DNA of 8,479 bases. It comes from Tannerellaceae bacterium. GTDB taxonomy: Bacteria > Bacteroidota > Bacteroidia > Bacteroidales > Tannerellaceae. Positions 6,333 to 8,479 of this stretch are shown piece by piece. Numbering within the stretch: position 1 is the first letter of the stretch; every line of letters starts with the position of its first letter. Location of the stretch: positions 1 to 8,479 of the forward strand of contig JAITHO010000200.1 in assembly GCA_031279915.1 (NCBI GenBank), written 5' to 3'. Made by a program: the position numbers and the translations under genes. A model generated the notes under the pieces. That model worked only from the letters and a program-made list of their open reading frames with translations. It did no database searches and was not told where the DNA came from.

Positions 6333-6813
6333 TCACAAGTGATTTCACCTGCGGAAAAAAATCCGAACTCAAATCACAAGTGATTTTCCATGCGGAAAAA
6401 AATCTGAACTCATATCACAAGTGATTTTATCTGCGGAAAAAAATCCGAACTCATATCACTTGTGATTTGGCTTGCGAAAAAAAATCTGAAGTCATATCAC
6501 AAGTGATTTTATCTGCGGAAAAAAATCCGAACTCATATCACAAGTGATTTGGCTTGCGGAAAAATATCCGGAGTGAAATCACTTATGATTTGGCCTGCGA
6601 AAAATAATCTGAAGTCATATCATAAGTGATTTGGCTTGCGGAAAATAATCCGGAATAAAATCACTTATGATTTGGCTTGCGGAAAAAAATCCGGAGTGAA
6701 ATCACTTGTGATTTGGCTTGCGGAAAATTATCCGGAGTGAAATCACTTATGATTTGGCTTGCGGAAAAATATCCGGAGTGAAATCACTTGTGATTTGGCT
6801 TGCGGAAAAGAAT
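6309..6813. repeat. Tandem array B, exact 41-bp period with palindromic core
   Basis: Twelve full units begin at 6309, 6350, 6391, 6432, 6473, 6514, 6555, 6596, 6637, 6678, 6719 and 6760, with a partial unit at 6801-6813. Spacing is 41 bp throughout, with no indels. Each unit has TGCGGA, an A-rich run, TCCG (or TCTG), an 8-base linker, then the palindrome ATCAC-NN-GTGAT flanked by A and T, and usually GGCT. CGGA and TCCG can pair around the A-run, and the palindrome is a second hairpin. The palindrome centre reads CACAAGTG in five units, CACTTGTG in three, CACTTATG in three and CATAAGTG in one. It is non-coding and lies directly upstream of the minus-strand DUF6261-like gene. It is not CRISPR, since there are no unique spacers. 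Confidence 0.96.
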
Positions 6814-6844
6814 ATGGAACGACGTTTTACAAACAACAATTCAC

Positions 6845-6996
6845 GCTCGAACAATTGGTCATTCCCGCGAAGGCGGGAATCTCCGATCGACTGCTGGGAC
6901 GATAGCATTAGCCTTTTTATGTCTAAAAAAGATACAAGCGTCCCGTTTTCCCGATCGGAGATTCCCGCCTTCGCGGGAATGACCTGATGTTCGAGC
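6845..6996. repeat. REP/MITE-like long inverted repeat
   Basis: Arms at 6857-6889 and 6952-6984 are a perfect 33-bp inverted repeat. With three mismatches they extend to 45 bp (6845-6889 and 6952-6996). Each arm contains the smaller palindrome ATTCCCGC-GAA-GGCGGGAAT, the type known as dRS3 in Neisseria and as REP elsewhere. The 62-bp interior holds a further pair, GGGACG (6896-6901) and CGTCCC (6939-6944), and no coding potential that I trust. It is probably a non-autonomous element, or two REP units in head-to-head arrangement. Confidence 0.75.
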
Positions 6997-7011
6997 GGAG
7001 ATGATCCACAT

Positions 7012-7300
7012 GGGCAGGCGGGAAATGACCTCTTTGGACGATCGAAACCCTTTTGTGATACCTTCAATAATATTGTTCGAACCCTGGTTGCCCGTAGGGC
7101 ATTCATATCAATAGAAATATGCCTGCCAAATCCACCAACTTCCCCGTAGGGGATGCACAGCAGATAAACAATGTGTATCCCCTATGGGGAAATTTCATAC
7201 GGGATGCGCTTTCTATTGATATGGATGCCCTAACGGGCAATTTGCTTGCGCCTGTAAAAACACTTGCCTCGTAGGGGTCGAAAGGTCATTATACCTGCCC
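7012..7300. repeat. Possible MITE with imperfect terminal inverted repeats
   Basis: GGGCAGGCGGGAAATGACC (7012-7030) and GGTCATTATACCTGCCC (7284-7300) are imperfect inverted copies that enclose the nested palindromes at 7088-7240. No target-site duplication is evident outside the ends, and no transposase is encoded. The termini also resemble the local REP sequence (GCGGGAAATGACC), so this could instead be a chance bracket made of scattered REP fragments. The stretch between 7031 and 7087 shows nothing I can identify. Confidence 0.35.
7088..7240. repeat. Nested inverted repeat (hairpin inside hairpin)
   Basis: The outer arms are 7088-7117 (begins TTGCCCGTAGGGC) and 7210-7240 (ends GCCCTAACGGGCAA), about 30 bp each with one indel and one mismatch. 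Inside lie TTCCCCGTAGGGGATGCACA (7140-7159) and its near-exact reverse complement at 7172-7191, with two mismatches. Each arm also contains its own short palindrome (GCCCGTAGGGC and CCCCGTAGGGG). Transcribed, this would fold into a long branched hairpin. It is non-coding and probably a small mobile or REP-type element. Confidence 0.7.
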
Positions 7301-7337
7301 AAACAAGTCATTCCCCCTTCGCGGGAATGACTTGTTT
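7301..7337 (-). terminator. REP-derived hairpin, likely terminator of the VOC gene
   Basis: AAACAAGTCATTCCC (7301-7315) pairs perfectly with GGGAATGACTTGTTT (7323-7337) around a 7-nt loop. It sits about 60 bp beyond the VOC gene stop codon. The T-run is better on the plus strand (five T) than on the minus strand (three T), so it may act chiefly as an mRNA 3'-end stabiliser. Its sequence belongs to the local REP family. Confidence 0.5.
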
Positions 7338-7371
7338 TTCGAGCGGGAATGACTGATGTTCGAGCGGAAAT
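7321..7371. repeat. Tandem REP half-units, direct copies of 6973-7002
   Basis: GCGGGAATGAC followed a few bases later by TTCGAGCGG occurs at 7321-7350 and 7343-7371. Both are direct copies of the right end of the long inverted repeat (6973-7002). The second copy differs from it by one missing C and one substitution. The local spacing of 22 bp makes this a short tandem of REP half-sites next to the VOC gene. Confidence 0.6.
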
Positions 7372-7398
7372 TACTTCTTAAAAGAGTGGGGGAGGGCT

Positions 7399-8262
7399 TT
7401 ACTTTATGCAGAAGGCCTCGGTGAACTCCACCCGTGTGCCGTCGGGCGTGAGCAGGTTAAGTAGCCAGCGTTTGGTGCGGCCTATGGAGGGGCGGGCTAA
7501 GCGCTGGTCGCGGCGGCGTTCTTTGAGGGTGTAGATGGCGTCTTGCATGTCGTCGACCAGCAGGCAGGGGTGGCTGAAGTTCCGGTCGCAAGGCGAGTAA
7601 TGCTCAATGTTCTCGGTACATTCGGGCAGGCCGAGGTATTGAATCACGCCGGCCTCGTTTTTGTCTAATGGATAGCGCACGATTTCGCGGCATTGCATGA
7701 TGCCTGCCCAGAAGGGGTCGTTCTCGTCGAGCTTTCCGGAGTATAATCCGGCGTGATGGATGCGGCTGGAGATGCGCGTTTCGGAGAGGAATTTGCCCCG
7801 CGATTGTCGATGCAGTCCGTTGGCGTTGAGATCAACGAACTCGATGACGTTGCCCCAGCTATCCTGCACGCTGAAGGCCTCGTTGCCGGCTCCGTCGGGC
7901 TTGGGCTCTGTCGGGCTGAGGCCGCGCGAAATCAAGTAGCTATGCATTTCGGATACGGATTCGGTTTCGAGCGACAGTGATACGAGCCGCGTCTTCTCCT
8001 TTGCATCCTTATCCTCTATAAACTCCAAAAACTGCCTGTCGTTCACTTTGAATGACACCACCGTTCCCAGATCCGAAGGATACGAAAAGGCCTCGGCAAA
8101 GCCAAGGAAGCGTCCGTAATATTCGCGAGCCATATCCATACTGCTAACCAAGAAGGTCATCTTGGCGATTCCCCAAACGGGCGGACGCTGAGGCTCGGCT
8201 GCCCTAATCGTGGCGACGATGAGCTGGGCCATCAACAGGGCCGTGATAATTTTTCGGTACAT
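7399..8262 (-). CDS. Exported two-domain VOC (glyoxalase-fold) protein
   Basis: A 287-residue protein with a probable Sec signal peptide (MYRKIITALLMAQLIVATIRAA, cleavage near 22) and two vicinal-oxygen-chelate repeats. Domain 1 covers about 28-146 (from VWGIAKMTFLVSSMDMAREY to DSWGNVIEFVDL). Domain 2 covers about 165-284 (RIHHAGLYSGKLDENDPFWA, ending LLTPDGTRVEFTE). The glutamate near the end of each domain (Glu141, Glu279) is kept, but the usual early metal-ligand histidine of domain 1 is replaced by Lys34, so metal binding and catalysis are uncertain. The open frame extends upstream to 8433, but I chose the ATG at 8262. The longer version lacks a signal peptide, is low in coding character and overlaps the aldo/keto reductase gene. 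The chosen start is 19 bp after that gene's stop, which implies one operon. The substrate is unknown. Confidence 0.8.
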   Translation of the reverse strand: MYRKIITALLMAQLIVATIRAAEPQRPPVWGIAKMTFLVSSMDMAREYYGRFLGFAEAFSYPSDLGTVVSFKVNDRQFLEFIEDKDAKEKTRLVSLSLETESVSEMHSYLISRGLSPTEPKPDGAGNEAFSVQDSWGNVIEFVDLNANGLHRQSRGKFLSETRISSRIHHAGLYSGKLDENDPFWAGIMQCREIVRYPLDKNEAGVIQYLGLPECTENIEHYSPCDRNFSHPCLLVDDMQDAIYTLKERRRDQRLARPSIGRTKRWLLNLLTPDGTRVEFTEAFCIK

Positions 8263-8281
8263 ATATAATGATAATGAGGGG

Positions 8282-8479
8282 TTAGGAATGCCATAGCCCG
8301 TCGATGTAGTTGTCGTCCATCCAGGGCAGGTTTTCGTGTTGGTAGAATGGTTGGAGGGCGGTTGCGAGCTCTTGCATTTTTTCGGGAGATAACTTTTGGA
8401 AGCTTCGTAGAATGCCCAGGTTGGAATCCACAACCGCTTTGCTGTCCATTCCGATCACAACGGCGTCGGGGCCTTCGAG
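8282..8479 (-). CDS. Aldo/keto reductase, C-terminal end (cut by window edge)
   Basis: The last 65 residues of a minus-strand gene that continues past the window end. The frame reads LEGPDAVVIGMDSKAVVDSN, then LGILRSFQKLSPEKMQELAT, and finishes with LPWMDDNYIDGLWHS before TAA at 8282-8284. The pattern of an IGMDS motif, a run of helix with N-x-x-x-x-R-x-F, then LSPEKMQEL is typical of the last strand and helices of the NAD(P)H-dependent aldo/keto reductase barrel, where this segment helps hold the cofactor. It is probably co-transcribed with the VOC gene 19 bp downstream. Catalytic residues lie outside the window, so substrate and completeness cannot be judged. Confidence 0.75.
   Translation of the reverse strand, partial: LEGPDAVVIGMDSKAVVDSNLGILRSFQKLSPEKMQELATALQPFYQHENLPWMDDNYIDGLWHS

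Noticed and set aside
6309..6813. CRISPR array
   Set aside because: The 41-bp units are contiguous and similar along their whole length, with no unique spacers, and no cas genes are nearby.
6747..7106. Minus-strand 119-residue reading frame across REP and array sequence
   Set aside because: It translates repeat DNA (RLRGNDQ-like and PAKAGIS-like strings typical of REP palindromes) and has no sign of a real protein.
7399..8433. 344-residue version of the VOC protein starting at 8433
   Set aside because: The first 57 residues overlap the aldo/keto reductase end on the same strand, are threonine/serine/proline-rich without family similarity, and would hide a good signal peptide starting at 8262.

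Overview
The window looks like chromosomal DNA of a Bacteroidota species, probably order Bacteroidales. Evidence: promoters of the TTTG / TAnnTTTG type, start codons without strong Shine-Dalgarno sequences, a secreted GH29 fucosidase, a Bacteroides-type NhaD antiporter, and a protein resembling the Bacteroidota-restricted DUF6261 family. A Tannerella- or Parabacteroides-like host is plausible, but the sequence alone does not settle the genus.

Layout. Positions 1-289 hold a tandem array with an exact 41-bp period, running into a short plus-strand reading frame (to 404) that looks like the 3' remnant of a gene. A hairpin at 381-415 terminates the minus-strand NhaD-type Na+/H+ antiporter (462-1871). 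Next is a minus-strand DUF2156 / phosphatidylglycerol-lysyltransferase-like GNAT protein (2014-2919), transcribed divergently from an AraC-type regulator (3033-3890) through back-to-back promoters at 2957-3007. The regulator ends at a near-perfect bidirectional terminator (3935-3978). A GH29 alpha-L-fucosidase follows (4141-5308). It is broken by an internal deletion that also shifts the frame. A minus-strand DUF6261-like gene (5423-6268) comes next, with a second exact 41-bp tandem array (6309-6813) directly upstream of it. Positions 6845-7371 are packed with REP/MITE-like inverted repeats. The window ends with a minus-strand operon: the 3' end of an aldo/keto reductase (8282 to the window edge), then an exported two-domain VOC (glyoxalase-fold) protein (7399-8262).

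The strongest unusual signal is the pair of 41-bp arrays. They differ in sequence but share the period, and in opposite orientation they share a core (A-run, TCCGGAG, GAAAT). In both, individual copies appear to have the central palindrome flipped in place. The second array abuts, and may overlap, the promoter of the DUF6261-like gene. I read them as one family of structured 41-bp repeats. Their function is unknown. The protein genes otherwise look like ordinary Bacteroidales metabolism and transport, and no known defence or CRISPR system is visible.
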